A stretch of DNA of 55,330 nucleotides from Deltaproteobacteria bacterium (GTDB lineage Bacteria; Desulfobacterota; Binatia; UBA9968): NCBI GenBank assembly GCA_016193465.1, contig JACPSE010000148.1, forward strand, positions 1-55,330. Reading direction: 5' to 3'. Below, in pieces: positions 34,364 to 42,856 of the stretch. Numbering within the stretch: position 1 is the stretch's first letter; each line of letters starts with the position of its first letter. Both the position numbers and the translations under genes were made by a program. Below the pieces are notes generated by a model. That model had not been told where the DNA came from, did not search any database, and was given only the letters and a program-made list of their open reading frames with translations.

Positions 34364-34522
34364 CTCACTATAAAAACCCAATCGCTGAGCAATAACATAG
34401 GGAAGCGTTGTTTCGCCGGCCCCTTTTGACGAGATCCATACTTTCTTCAACGGGTCAGCGCTAACGCTAGCGTCGAGCGCCAGAAAAAGAAGCATCGCAA
34501 TGAGGGGGATTTTTTTTATCAT
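34364..34522 (-). pseudogene. N-terminal stub of NMT1-type binding protein
   Basis: ATG 34522 begins MIKKIPLIAMLLFLALDAS and continues KVWISSKGAGETTLPYVIAQ to GFYSE, matching the first ~53 residues of the intact protein at 17269-18291, then is cut off at ~34364 and the sequence continues into the leader of the next binding-protein gene. Signal peptide, leader and ribosome site are all preserved. The ~290 missing C-terminal residues make it non-functional. See the duplicated block at 34368-34646. Confidence 0.8.
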
Positions 34523-34646
34523 GTTCCACCTCCCGTCTAACTCGAAACGCAACTGGAACCTGCCTTCACTGACTTGCTTGCCAAACCAGGATCCTCCCCC
34601 AGATGAGAACGGTCAGACCTTGATCTCACCCTTCTCGCAGACGGTT
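34368..34646 (-). repeat. 279-nt duplicated block, copy 2
   Basis: Gapless counterpart of 18137-18415. It runs from the NMT1-type stub through the leader into the intact tail of the M29/NicX-like gene (34613). Substitutions are scattered (about 10% by eye), so the duplication is not the most recent event. Confidence 0.75.
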
Positions 34647-35671
34647 ATATTGTCATCAACAACCACTGTCACTCGGGCAATGATTCCTTCCAATCGCAGT
34701 GTGCTATTGACTTCACCGCGGTCGGCTCCATGGCCGATGCCAAAGTGCATTGCTCCGTAACGTTTCTTGTCGTTGCGCATCATCCCCATGGCTGGCCAGC
34801 ATTTTCTGTTAGTGCCGACCGCAATTTCTCCGCCCACCCGCCATGAATTCTCGTCACCGTAGGTTTCCAGGTACCAGCGCACCTGCTCGGCCTCCGCGCC
34901 GCCCTGGATAGCCACGACGCGGCCGTCCTTAATGGTTAGTGCGACTGGCTCCCGCCAAAGACCGGAAGGGAAATGGGCTGTGGTATCCCAGACAAGCGTC
35001 CCATTGGCGCTGCCAGGGAGCGGCTCTACGTGTACCTCTCCGAACGGCCAAGTACCGCCACCCAGTTTGCCGGTTTTCGGATCGCGCTCGAACGGAAGCT
35101 TCCCCCAGCGCGTGGCCTGGTGGCCGGGAGGCATACCCGTAATATCGGCGAAGAGATCGCTCCCGGACTCTGAGAGAACCCGGACTCTCTTTCCCCGGTC
35201 ATAGATCTCGCCGATCCGCCTTTGCAGCTCGCAGATCTCCTTAAGATCTTCGAGCGTAGCTCTACCCCCGCCGTCCGTGAGGATATCCACGGTCAACTCC
35301 TCCATTAACCAAACAGGCGTTTGCCCCTTTCCACCGCCTTCTGATCTGATAGACCGAAATCCAGGCGTGCCGCTGTTCAATGCCGTTGTCGTCAATGCGA
35401 CGACCACGTCAGCTCGCTTGGCAGCCTCAATGGCAAGGGGCGGAGGATCTGAGCAGTGGTAAGCGAGCCTGGGAAACAGGCACAGCACTGGCTCACCATC
35501 CCTCTCGTTGATGGCAGCCATGGCGGATTGCCAAACCATAGGATCCATGGCGTCGTCAGTCAGCACCAGCAGCCGATCCCCTTTCTGTATGTTTCGAAAC
35601 GGAACCTGCCAGCTCTTCATCAACCCAATAATTTTCGTCGACGGCACGCCATATCTCTCAATCATGACCAC
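34613..35671 (-). CDS. M29 aminopeptidase/NicX-like metalloenzyme, copy 3
   Basis: 352 residues; GTG start at 35671 (GGAGG 6-7 nt upstream; the ATG two codons on is possible). Keeps GEVHVEP and MHFGIG, but the GGEMGLGTN motif is GGEIAVGTN here, and RLE replaces H-x-D as in the others. Slightly shorter after MHFGIGHGADR (a deletion of about ten residues against copies 1 and 2). Starts 30 nt after UbiD 3. Its tail belongs to the block duplicated at 18137-18415. Same cautions on function as for copy 1. Confidence 0.8.
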   Translation of the reverse strand: MVMIERYGVPSTKIIGLMKSWQVPFRNIQKGDRLLVLTDDAMDPMVWQSAMAAINERDGEPVLCLFPRLAYHCSDPPPLAIEAAKRADVVVALTTTALNSGTPGFRSIRSEGGGKGQTPVWLMEELTVDILTDGGGRATLEDLKEICELQRRIGEIYDRGKRVRVLSESGSDLFADITGMPPGHQATRWGKLPFERDPKTGKLGGGTWPFGEVHVEPLPGSANGTLVWDTTAHFPSGLWREPVALTIKDGRVVAIQGGAEAEQVRWYLETYGDENSWRVGGEIAVGTNRKCWPAMGMMRNDKKRYGAMHFGIGHGADRGEVNSTLRLEGIIARVTVVVDDNITVCEKGEIKV

Positions 35672-35700
35672 AGAATACCTCCTAATGAAAAGCGCTCACT

Positions 35701-37116
35701 CTATCCGCGTCTAAGAACCTCTCCCCATTTCTCTTCCGTCTTCTTAAGGAGCTCTTCGCTGATTTTTGTTGTAGGGGGAAATTTATCCATCCAGTGATAG
35801 GGACGACACGCATCAATGATCGCCACCGAACTCGTATAGTTCCCTACGCTCTTCTTTTCCTCCGGCAACCTGGGGTCAATCTTGTAGCTCCAGGTCCGAC
35901 GGCTAATGTCCAGCGAGGTCTCCGGGTCGCACCTTGTCGCCACCGCCCAAAACACCTCGTCCAGGTTATACGGATCGATGTCTTCATCAACGACAATGAT
36001 GAATCTGGCGTGATAGCCCGCTGTTCCGCCCAGGGCCGCGTGCGCAACCCGCATTGCGTGGCCAGGATAGGCTTGCTTAATGGAAATGATGGTGCGGCAC
36101 CCCGAATAGTTGACCCCCATGATATTTTCCAGTCCCAAGGTCTCAAGCTCATTCCAAACCAAGAGCGCCCTGGAATATAGGATCGTCCTGTCGCCTCCCA
36201 GGAAAGGGGGATTGCCCAAGATAATCGGCTTGTTTCTGAAAAGCATGCTCCTGATCTTCGTCACGGGCGCGGGCCGCGCGCCGCCGCCGTAATAACCAGA
36301 AGCCTCCCCAAAAGGTCCTTCAATCTCTTCCCCTTGGTCAGGCGGCAACATGTCACCCTCCAACACGACTTCGGCGGTCGCAGGAATGGGCAGATCCGTA
36401 TATTCGCCCCTGGCCACCTCCACCGGCTCCCCGCGTAGCCACCCTGCGAACCCGTATTCCGAACTGCCCCAAGGCAAATTCGTACCCGCTGCCAGGAGCA
36501 GGGCCGGATCCTGGCCTAAAGAGATCGCCACCGGACAGGACTTTCCCTTCTCCCAATATTTCTTGCGGATGACGTCCCCGTTATGTCCCGAGCCGATGTG
36601 GGCCACGATGGTATTCTTGTTGATGAACATGAAGCGGTAAGAACCAATGTTAATGTATCCTGAGTCTGGTTCTCTGGTGACGACGGACGTCGCGCACATG
36701 TATCGGCCGCCATCTCGCTCATGCCACTTGGGCCAAGGAATCCTGCCTAAATCAACTTCATCACCGCGCAAGACGTTTTCCTTCACCGGAGCCAGACCGA
36801 CCTCTTTTGGATCCACCGGCTCATACTGTTTCAACCTGTTCTTAAAAAAGATGACTGCCTCGCGATCGCTTAGCTCCTGGGCAACGCCGAAGATGAGCCG
36901 TTCCCTGACTGTATCCGAGATAATGTTAGTCAAAACCCTATTGCCCTCGGGAAATCCCTTAATCGAATCAAACAGCACCGCAGGGTGACCCTCCAGATCC
37001 GTGGCCAGTTCTGTTATGGCGCCAATCTCCAAATCGCAGCTTGCCCCTTCGACCACCTTGATCTGACCCAGTTTTTGCAAAGTCGCAATAAACTCTCTTA
37101 GGTCATAGAACTTCAT
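35701..37116 (-). CDS. UbiD-family decarboxylase paralog 3 (canonical site)
   Basis: 471 residues. Asn156 and Arg161 in INIGSYR, His178 in GSGHNG, Glu233 in EPVEV, Glu266 and Glu271 in EGPFGE are all present; these correspond to the metal, prenyl-FMN and catalytic residues of the family. Closest in the window to copy 4. ATG 37116 with GGAG upstream. Followed by an M29/NicX-like gene 30 nt on and preceded by MmgE/PrpD 64 nt upstream. Likely active once supplied with prenyl-FMN. Substrate unknown. Confidence 0.92.
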   Translation of the reverse strand: MKFYDLREFIATLQKLGQIKVVEGASCDLEIGAITELATDLEGHPAVLFDSIKGFPEGNRVLTNIISDTVRERLIFGVAQELSDREAVIFFKNRLKQYEPVDPKEVGLAPVKENVLRGDEVDLGRIPWPKWHERDGGRYMCATSVVTREPDSGYINIGSYRFMFINKNTIVAHIGSGHNGDVIRKKYWEKGKSCPVAISLGQDPALLLAAGTNLPWGSSEYGFAGWLRGEPVEVARGEYTDLPIPATAEVVLEGDMLPPDQGEEIEGPFGEASGYYGGGARPAPVTKIRSMLFRNKPIILGNPPFLGGDRTILYSRALLVWNELETLGLENIMGVNYSGCRTIISIKQAYPGHAMRVAHAALGGTAGYHARFIIVVDEDIDPYNLDEVFWAVATRCDPETSLDISRRTWSYKIDPRLPEEKKSVGNYTSSVAIIDACRPYHWMDKFPPTTKISEELLKKTEEKWGEVLRRG

Positions 37117-37180
37117 TCTCTACTCCTCGCCATGCCTGGGCCGCAGCGGATGTCGCACGCCTCGCCCCGCACTGTCGCAG

Positions 37181-38545
37181 TCATGGCTGGCTTGTTTCCG
37201 CGCGGCCGCTCCTCACCAGCGTCGTCACGCTTCGCATGTCCGCAATCTTATCCAATGCCCACAACTGTCCGACCAGTCTCTCCACGCGATTCTTGGACAG
37301 AGCCTCCCGGGCCAGGTTGCGAAACTTGGCCTCGACCTGAGCATCGCCCATGGGGCGCTCAGGAGAGCCTGTGGGGTGGTCTATCGTCTCTTTGTATGAG
37401 CGGCCATCCTTCAGTACCATTGTCACCGCCGCCGCATGGCCCTGAAGGGACGGGTCAGCAGTGACGCTGATGCGGTCGCGCAGCGATACAATGCGCGGGT
37501 CCATGACTTTTTCATCAGTGTACTGATCCGGAAAAGCCGCGCCGTCCACCAGGACTGACGCCATAGAGTGGTGATAGGAGAATTTCCCCTCGAGGCCCGT
37601 TGTCGGATGGCGACGAGTGGCGAGAGCCGGCGCCAGGGCACGCACCGACCCGCTGATGCTCTCCACGTTCTCAGGCGTGACTCCCTCTTTCGACCTGAGG
37701 GCGAACATGGCGTCGACGAGCGCATGGTTCGCCAGCCCACAGGCATAAGGTTTCAGCCCGACCTGCGGCAGCTCCCAGCGCTCACCCAAGTCAGCCATAG
37801 CCTTGTCCAGATCATAGCCCGCGGCCATAACCGCAACAAACCCCCGCTTCCCCTCCAGGATCGCATCCGTAGAGGTAAAGCCGCGTTGGGCAAGGAGGGC
37901 TGCCAGGACGCCTCTCTGTGCAGCGTGTCCGGCATGGAAGGGCTTGCACATAGATCCGAAAACCTCTCGAAGTCCACAGGCCTGTGTGCCGGCGATGCCC
38001 AGGCCGTGCACCATCCTATCCCTATTCAACCGCAAGAGCCGTCCTGCTGCGGCCGCCGAGCCGAACACTCCGCAGGTCCCCGTAATGTGCCAGAAAGAAG
38101 CCGCCTCACGGAAGGCCGGTGCGATGACGCAGCCAATGCGGCAGGCCGCCTCGATCCCCAGAACCGAGGCGACCAAAAAGTCTCGGCCGCTCACGCCGAG
38201 GTGCTCAGCCACCGCCAAAGCCCCGGGGAAAATCGGAGAGGAGGGATGTATGATGGTTGAGAAATGGGTGTCATCGTAGTCCTGATGATGACCGAGGTAG
38301 CCGTTGGCCAGAGAGGCGTTCTGGAGGGTAGTGCGGAAACTTCTGCCCACCACCGAGGCCAGTCGCTTGCCGCCTTCCTCGCGCATTAAATCCAGCAGAA
38401 TGTCGACCGAGGGGTCCCGGCTCGCGTAAAGAGCCACGGCAAGAAAATTCATGAAACACCTCTTGCCCTGGTGAAAAATAGATTCTGGTATCTGCTCGCC
38501 AGGAAACTCGACAATGAACCGCGCCAACTTTTCGGTGGCTCCCAT
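37181..38545 (-). CDS. MmgE/PrpD-family protein
   Basis: 2-methylcitrate dehydratase-like fold; the family includes 2-methylcitrate and cis-aconitate dehydratases/isomerases but also many uncharacterised proteins. Start set at ATG 38545 (MGATEKLARFIVEFPGEQIP): the longer frame to 38716 covers intergenic DNA and the end of the preceding gene in another register. Seen: GYLGHHQDYDDTH (~residue 80), HPSSPIFPGALAVAE, the glycine-rich core (GTCGVFGSAAAAGRLL), GMKPYACG-like LKPYACGLANHA. About 455 residues, normal. GC-rich (62% on one sampled line) compared with its neighbours. Its first 11 codons recur at 11670-11702. Substrate unknown. Confidence 0.88.
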   Translation of the reverse strand: MGATEKLARFIVEFPGEQIPESIFHQGKRCFMNFLAVALYASRDPSVDILLDLMREEGGKRLASVVGRSFRTTLQNASLANGYLGHHQDYDDTHFSTIIHPSSPIFPGALAVAEHLGVSGRDFLVASVLGIEAACRIGCVIAPAFREAASFWHITGTCGVFGSAAAAGRLLRLNRDRMVHGLGIAGTQACGLREVFGSMCKPFHAGHAAQRGVLAALLAQRGFTSTDAILEGKRGFVAVMAAGYDLDKAMADLGERWELPQVGLKPYACGLANHALVDAMFALRSKEGVTPENVESISGSVRALAPALATRRHPTTGLEGKFSYHHSMASVLVDGAAFPDQYTDEKVMDPRIVSLRDRISVTADPSLQGHAAAVTMVLKDGRSYKETIDHPTGSPERPMGDAQVEAKFRNLAREALSKNRVERLVGQLWALDKIADMRSVTTLVRSGRAETSQP

Positions 38546-38690
38546 ATCACACGCTTCCCTTGTAAGGCCTTCACAACCTCTCCCAGATCTCATCCAGCTC
38601 CTCGGGCGTGACGTTACCTCCCCTGGCCCTCCGTTAAAATGTCGACGGTCTTTCAAAAAAACCGCAGGGCGGGGAGGGGCGTTGCCTCGC

Positions 38691-39755
38691 CTATTTTTTA
38701 GGTACCGGCAGGCCAAGCATCCGGAGAACGATTGCTCCTAACTCTCTACTCCTTGCTTCTCGTTCACTGTCTGGATGGTCAAATAGTTTTGCGCCGTGTC
38801 TCTTCATCCACGCGCCGACAACATTATTGGCGTCATAAGGATCTGCCCGGCCTCGTAATTTGGCAAAGATCTCCTGTGCTCCGTCCGTTGTCGCCCAATG
38901 GAGATATACCTTAGCAGCGTTGGGATTGGGCGCATCCTTAAGAAAAAGGATGGGTCTTCCTTCGTCCACCGGCGCATCGTCGGAACCTATGGCTATATTG
39001 ACTATCCCCTTAGGAAAATATCGACCGAAATACTGGTGGCTTTGTAGTGACGGTATAGCCCAGACTTCTCCCCGCACCAACATCTCCCAACAAGCCGCGC
39101 CACCACTGCAGAGCTTCGGTTTCTGGGGCACGAGAACTTCCTTGGCGTAACGGATGATCTCCTCATCGCTCCACCTCGGATACAGATGGGCATAGTGGTC
39201 ATACTGGCGGAAATTGAAAGCTATCCTGCCACCTGAAAGGCGGGGATCCGATAGTTTAGCATACGTTAAAGGTTGGAGATCCTGAGGGACCAGGTCAGTG
39301 CGGTACATAAGACCTTGTACTGAGGGAGGTTCCATAGATCCAGATAAAGATGGGTGCACACCTCTTTTTCTCGTGTCTGGAAAGATCTCGAACCAGTCCT
39401 TCCAGGGCTGAAGCATGCCTGCAGCCTCCACCTCATAAAATGACGTATTGATAAGATCCGTCGCTCTTCGTCCCGAGGCAAATTCAGCCCTTATCCTTTC
39501 GAATCCCTCGCGCCCAGACAGGCGGGTATGCCTCATCTTTATAAAAGGATAGGCCCTTTCGAAGGCCCCAAATACGGCCTTTGCTTCCGCGGGCTGGTAA
39601 CTAGCATTGATGTTCACTACACCCTCTTTTTTAGCCGCTTCGATCAGCTTCTGTTGCTTGATCTCATGGGTACTAGCATAGGAAGGTCTCGAAGTTGCCA
39701 GCCAGGCTGAAATAGCGCCAACCAGAATACCAACGATCACAATTATCTTCTTCAT
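38691..39755 (-). CDS. ABC solute-binding protein, group A copy 5
   Basis: 354 residues, group A, but located 23 kb from the main array. MKKIIVIVGILVGAISAW signal, THEIKQQKLIEAAKKEGV, WKDWFEIFPDT, LSGGRIAFN, APNPNAAKVYLHW, LPVPKK. Variable region CSGGAACWEMLVRGEVWA as in copies 1 and 4. ATG 39755 overlaps the ThDP gene stop by 4 nt, so it is translation-coupled to that enzyme. Followed by MmgE/PrpD. This gene order (ThDP enzyme, binding protein, PrpD) mirrors the 11-13 kb area, where a PrpD stub and a ThDP enzyme flank a group A gene. Confidence 0.9.
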   Translation of the reverse strand: MKKIIVIVGILVGAISAWLATSRPSYASTHEIKQQKLIEAAKKEGVVNINASYQPAEAKAVFGAFERAYPFIKMRHTRLSGREGFERIRAEFASGRRATDLINTSFYEVEAAGMLQPWKDWFEIFPDTRKRGVHPSLSGSMEPPSVQGLMYRTDLVPQDLQPLTYAKLSDPRLSGGRIAFNFRQYDHYAHLYPRWSDEEIIRYAKEVLVPQKPKLCSGGAACWEMLVRGEVWAIPSLQSHQYFGRYFPKGIVNIAIGSDDAPVDEGRPILFLKDAPNPNAAKVYLHWATTDGAQEIFAKLRGRADPYDANNVVGAWMKRHGAKLFDHPDSEREARSRELGAIVLRMLGLPVPKK

Positions 39756-41485
39756 TGCTCACCTCTGGAGCTGAGAGCTTTTTCTTCCTTCCCCCGGTGG
39801 CCTGCCTGGGTTAAGCTGCTCGGAATAGCCAGATTTTCAGGGGAAGTATCGAGTATAACATCCAGCAGGGCGGGCTTGCCTGAGTCCAGGGCGTCGCGCA
39901 CTGCCGGAATAATCTGGGTCGGCTCTTCCACCCGCACTCCAAAGGCACCGAACTCTCTTGCGACATTGGCCAGGTTTGGTACGGATATCTCGGTCCCAAT
40001 AAAACGCCCACCGAAGCGCCGCATCTGGCTATAGTACATGTTACCGAAAATGTTGTTGTGGCTTACCACGCAAATCACAGGAATATTGTAAGTCACTGCC
40101 GTAGCCAACTCCTGTAAGCTCATCATGATGGAGCCATCGCCGGTGATGCAGACTATCCTCTTTTCGGGTAGGGCTAGCTGGGCTCCCAGGGCTTCGCAGT
40201 ACTCTGAACCCATGGGGTGCCAGCCGCCAATTTGGGTAGTGTGCACCGTAGCAGGGAAGGCATATTCAAACCACTGGTGCGTGCTCCCCGATTCCCCTGT
40301 CACCAGAACATCCCGGGGCAGGGCCTGGCGCAGGTCGTGCATCAAGCGAAATCTCTGGATGGGAACCTTGCTGGAGTTCCTCATGGGGCGCACCTTCGCT
40401 TCCCACTCACTCTTTCTTTGCAGGAGTTCTCTCACGCGGGGCTCTTCCATCCAGGCCTTTTGCCCAGGCCTTCTTCGTTTTAGCTCCTGTAGAAGCTCTT
40501 GGAGCGTACTGCGAGCATCGCCTTGTATCCCCACCTCTACGGGGTAGATTTTCCCTATTTCAGCCGGGTCCAGGTCAATCTGGATAATCTTTGCCCTGCG
40601 GGGTATCACCTCATAGCTGAAGCGGGCGGTCGTGAACTCGTCGAAGGCGGTGCCTACTGCCAGAAGGAGATCGGCCTTCTGGAAAGTCTCAACGGAATAA
40701 GGGATGGCATTAATGCCCACAATCCCCAGGGCCAGGGGATGGTCCTCCGGGACAATCCCCTTATTGCCCCGGCTGGCAGCCACAGGCATTGCCAGGAACT
40801 CAGCAATTTGGAGAAGGACCTCCTGTGCCCCCGCCCATACCAGTCCTCCCCCTGCAAGCGCTACGGGGTATTTTGCCGCTAACAGCAACTCTGCCGCCCT
40901 TTCGATGTCCTCGGGGTTGCCTCTCGGAGGTCTCTGTATCCTCGAGTGCTCTGGCGGGATAAAGTCTGCCTCCGTTTTCTCCAGCATCACATTGCGGGGG
41001 ATAGCCAAGAACACGGGACCTCTTCTTCCCGTGGAGGTAAGACGAAAAGCGGTCTGAAGGCTTTCAGGGATGCGGTCGGCTCTTTCAATGCGTCGGGCCA
41101 GTTTCGTTACAGGCCTGAAGAGAATGGAGCCTTCTATATTATGATGGAGCGATGTCTCCAATCCATAGTATTTATCTCCTTCCTCGGCGGCGATGAGAAG
41201 GCTCGGGGTGGCGGTGTAAAAGGCCTGCGCGATTCCTGTCATGCAGTTCGTAGCCCCAGGGCCCCGCGTTACCATGCAGACCCCCGTTCGCCTCGCCGCG
41301 CGGGAATAGCCATTGGTCGTAAACATGGCGAATTGCTCGTTTTGCGACTGAACGTAGCGGATTTGCGGCGTACGGTATACAACATCCAGGATTGGCATTA
41401 TGGGGCTACCGGAGACGCCAAACAGGTGGCTTACCCCTTCGACCAGCAACCCTTCAACAAGAAGATCTGACCCGCTTTTTTCCAT
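39752..41485 (-). CDS. ThDP-dependent enzyme, acetolactate synthase-like
   Basis: 577 residues, three-domain ThDP enzyme. Glu50 (SQNEQFA) in the activating position, TGDGSIMMSLQEL followed ~25 residues on by HNNIFGN for the Mg-ThDP site. Only distant to the enzyme at 11789. Typical acetolactate synthase has a similar length, but no small regulatory subunit gene is here and the context is catabolic, so it is more likely a 2-oxo acid decarboxylase or carboligase of a degradation route. ATG 41485 with GGGAGG upstream. Precedes the group A copy 5 with a 4-nt overlap. Confidence 0.86.
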   Translation of the reverse strand: MEKSGSDLLVEGLLVEGVSHLFGVSGSPIMPILDVVYRTPQIRYVQSQNEQFAMFTTNGYSRAARRTGVCMVTRGPGATNCMTGIAQAFYTATPSLLIAAEEGDKYYGLETSLHHNIEGSILFRPVTKLARRIERADRIPESLQTAFRLTSTGRRGPVFLAIPRNVMLEKTEADFIPPEHSRIQRPPRGNPEDIERAAELLLAAKYPVALAGGGLVWAGAQEVLLQIAEFLAMPVAASRGNKGIVPEDHPLALGIVGINAIPYSVETFQKADLLLAVGTAFDEFTTARFSYEVIPRRAKIIQIDLDPAEIGKIYPVEVGIQGDARSTLQELLQELKRRRPGQKAWMEEPRVRELLQRKSEWEAKVRPMRNSSKVPIQRFRLMHDLRQALPRDVLVTGESGSTHQWFEYAFPATVHTTQIGGWHPMGSEYCEALGAQLALPEKRIVCITGDGSIMMSLQELATAVTYNIPVICVVSHNNIFGNMYYSQMRRFGGRFIGTEISVPNLANVAREFGAFGVRVEEPTQIIPAVRDALDSGKPALLDVILDTSPENLAIPSSLTQAGHRGKEEKALSSRGEQ

Positions 41486-41562
41486 GCCTTCCTCCCTTTC
41501 TCCTTGAAGGTGATCTCCTCAACCGCGCATCGGAAAATCTAACAGCTCTTCCGTTAAACTAT

Positions 41563-41770
41563 TTATTTAGTCACCGGCAGACCTAATGCTTTAGTATACT
41601 CCCGCTGCATCGCACCGGCCTTTGCCGCACATTCTGGATCGCAAAAAAGAACCTTATTGCCTTCGGCCAACTTGGCATTAAAGGTTCCCTTCACCCAGGG
41701 GAAACCCCGATAATCTTCCTTGTCCAACAATGGCTGTCCTTCAGTTGCCAACCACCCAACCAGCAGTTCC
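41563..41770 (-). pseudogene. C-terminal stub of group B binding protein
   Basis: ELLVGWLATEGQPLLDKEDY to ALGLPVTK is the last ~67 residues of a group B protein (compare 32205: QLLVGWLATEGQPYLDKEEL). The open frame begins with five unrelated codons (from 41784), and the N-terminal ~280 residues including the signal are missing, so it is not functional. It lies between the IclR regulator and the ThDP gene, replacing a complete binding protein. Confidence 0.8.
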
Positions 41771-41804
41771 TCTTTGCTTTTCATAAGGCTTAGTCGCTCC
41801 AGGT

Positions 41805-42635
41805 CTAACTGTCCGAACCGTTCTTGAAAGCGCTTAACTCCGCCTGGGAACCGCGCTCCATTTTTTTCCGTTTACTGCTCGATTTGGCACCCCTCCAACC
41901 TAGCTGCCCTGAAATCTCTCTGGCTGCGCCGACAACCATCCTTGCCAGCTTTTTCAGATCGGAGTTCGGGAAGACAACGGCAGGAAAGGTAATCCCAACT
42001 CCTCCGAGCACCTCGCCAGTGCTGTCGCAGATCGGAGCAGCGACTCCCTTTGCCCCCTCGATACCCTCACCGCTAGTACAAGCCCATCCCCGTAGTCTTA
42101 TCTGGACGAACTGTCTCCTCAGCACCGCAGGATCCAGGACTGTCTTTTCTGTGAGCTTCTTAATTTTATTTCTTGCGACGAGATCTCTGAACCTCTCCTC
42201 AGGCAAATGCGCCATAATAACTTTACCTACGGAGCCAAAATTAATCGGCACCCGCGTCCCCACACGGTAGTGGACCCTCAAGAATACCCGGCTCTCCGCC
42301 GTCGCGATATGCAAAAGCTCATCGCCATCCAGGATTCGCAATACAGAAGTCCCCTTCGTTATCTCCGTTAGCCGATACAGGATTGGGTTGGCAATTCTCA
42401 CGAGCGTGACCGGCTTGTACAACCTGCCGCAAAGCTCAAAAAGACCCATCCCCAGCTCATACTTTTGCGTCTCGGAGTCCTTACGCACAATCCTATTTCT
42501 TTCTAGATTCCTAAGATACCAGTGAACAAGGCTGGCTTTCATACCAGTCGTCTTTGCCAGACTACGCACGCCCCATTGAGGGTTTTCCAAGTTGAACTGA
42601 TCTAGGATGGTGAAGAGTTTGTCGATGGAATTCAT
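41805..42635 (-). CDS. IclR-family transcriptional regulator
   Basis: 276 residues. N-terminal winged helix-turn-helix (residues ~18-48: WGVRSLAKTTGMKASLVHWY) followed by the ligand-sensing IclR effector domain (~75-250: GTRVPINFGSVGKVIMAHLP, the GEGIEGAKGVAAP segment). The C-terminal ~25 residues are lysine-rich and extra. IclR regulators usually control aromatic or acid catabolic operons and respond to an intermediate. It is the only transcription factor gene in the window, positioned in the middle of the run, with its own promoter candidate. ATG 42635 has no strong ribosome site. It likely controls the downstream block and may sense a pathway product. Confidence 0.9.
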   Translation of the reverse strand: MNSIDKLFTILDQFNLENPQWGVRSLAKTTGMKASLVHWYLRNLERNRIVRKDSETQKYELGMGLFELCGRLYKPVTLVRIANPILYRLTEITKGTSVLRILDGDELLHIATAESRVFLRVHYRVGTRVPINFGSVGKVIMAHLPEERFRDLVARNKIKKLTEKTVLDPAVLRRQFVQIRLRGWACTSGEGIEGAKGVAAPICDSTGEVLGGVGITFPAVVFPNSDLKKLARMVVGAAREISGQLGWRGAKSSSKRKKMERGSQAELSAFKNGSDS

Positions 42636-42680
42636 CGTTCAATCTAATCAAACACTGTCCAAACTGAGGGAGGCAGAATT

Positions 42681-42709
42681 CTTCTATTGCTTCCGCTTTC
42701 CCTTGTCAA
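42681..42709 (-). promoter_or_regulatory. Candidate sigma-70 promoter for the IclR gene
   Basis: Minus-strand TTGACA (42709-42704, perfect -35), exactly 17 nt, then TAGAAG (42686-42681, 4/6 match to -10), giving a transcript start near 42674 and a leader of ~40 nt before ATG 42635. This is the best promoter match seen in the window. Confidence 0.55.
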
Positions 42710-42856
42710 GAGGAGAACAGCCCTCCCTCCGTTAGAGAGCGTGGTTCAAGGTTTCTCTGCGGCCTCGCTGCGCGCTGGGGAAGGAGCGGTTGGGCGGGAA
42801 GATTACAAGCCGGACGGCAAAACCTGGTTGGACTGCCTTTCCTCCATCTCCAACTA

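Noticed and set aside
38546-38690. Short frame ending TPEELDEIWERL before the PrpD gene
   Set aside because: Looks like a decayed C-terminus, but too short (about 14 residues after a stop) to assign.
39752-41485. Biosynthetic acetolactate synthase (ilvB)
   Set aside because: No small subunit or other branched-chain genes, and it is coupled to a transporter gene in a catabolic setting.
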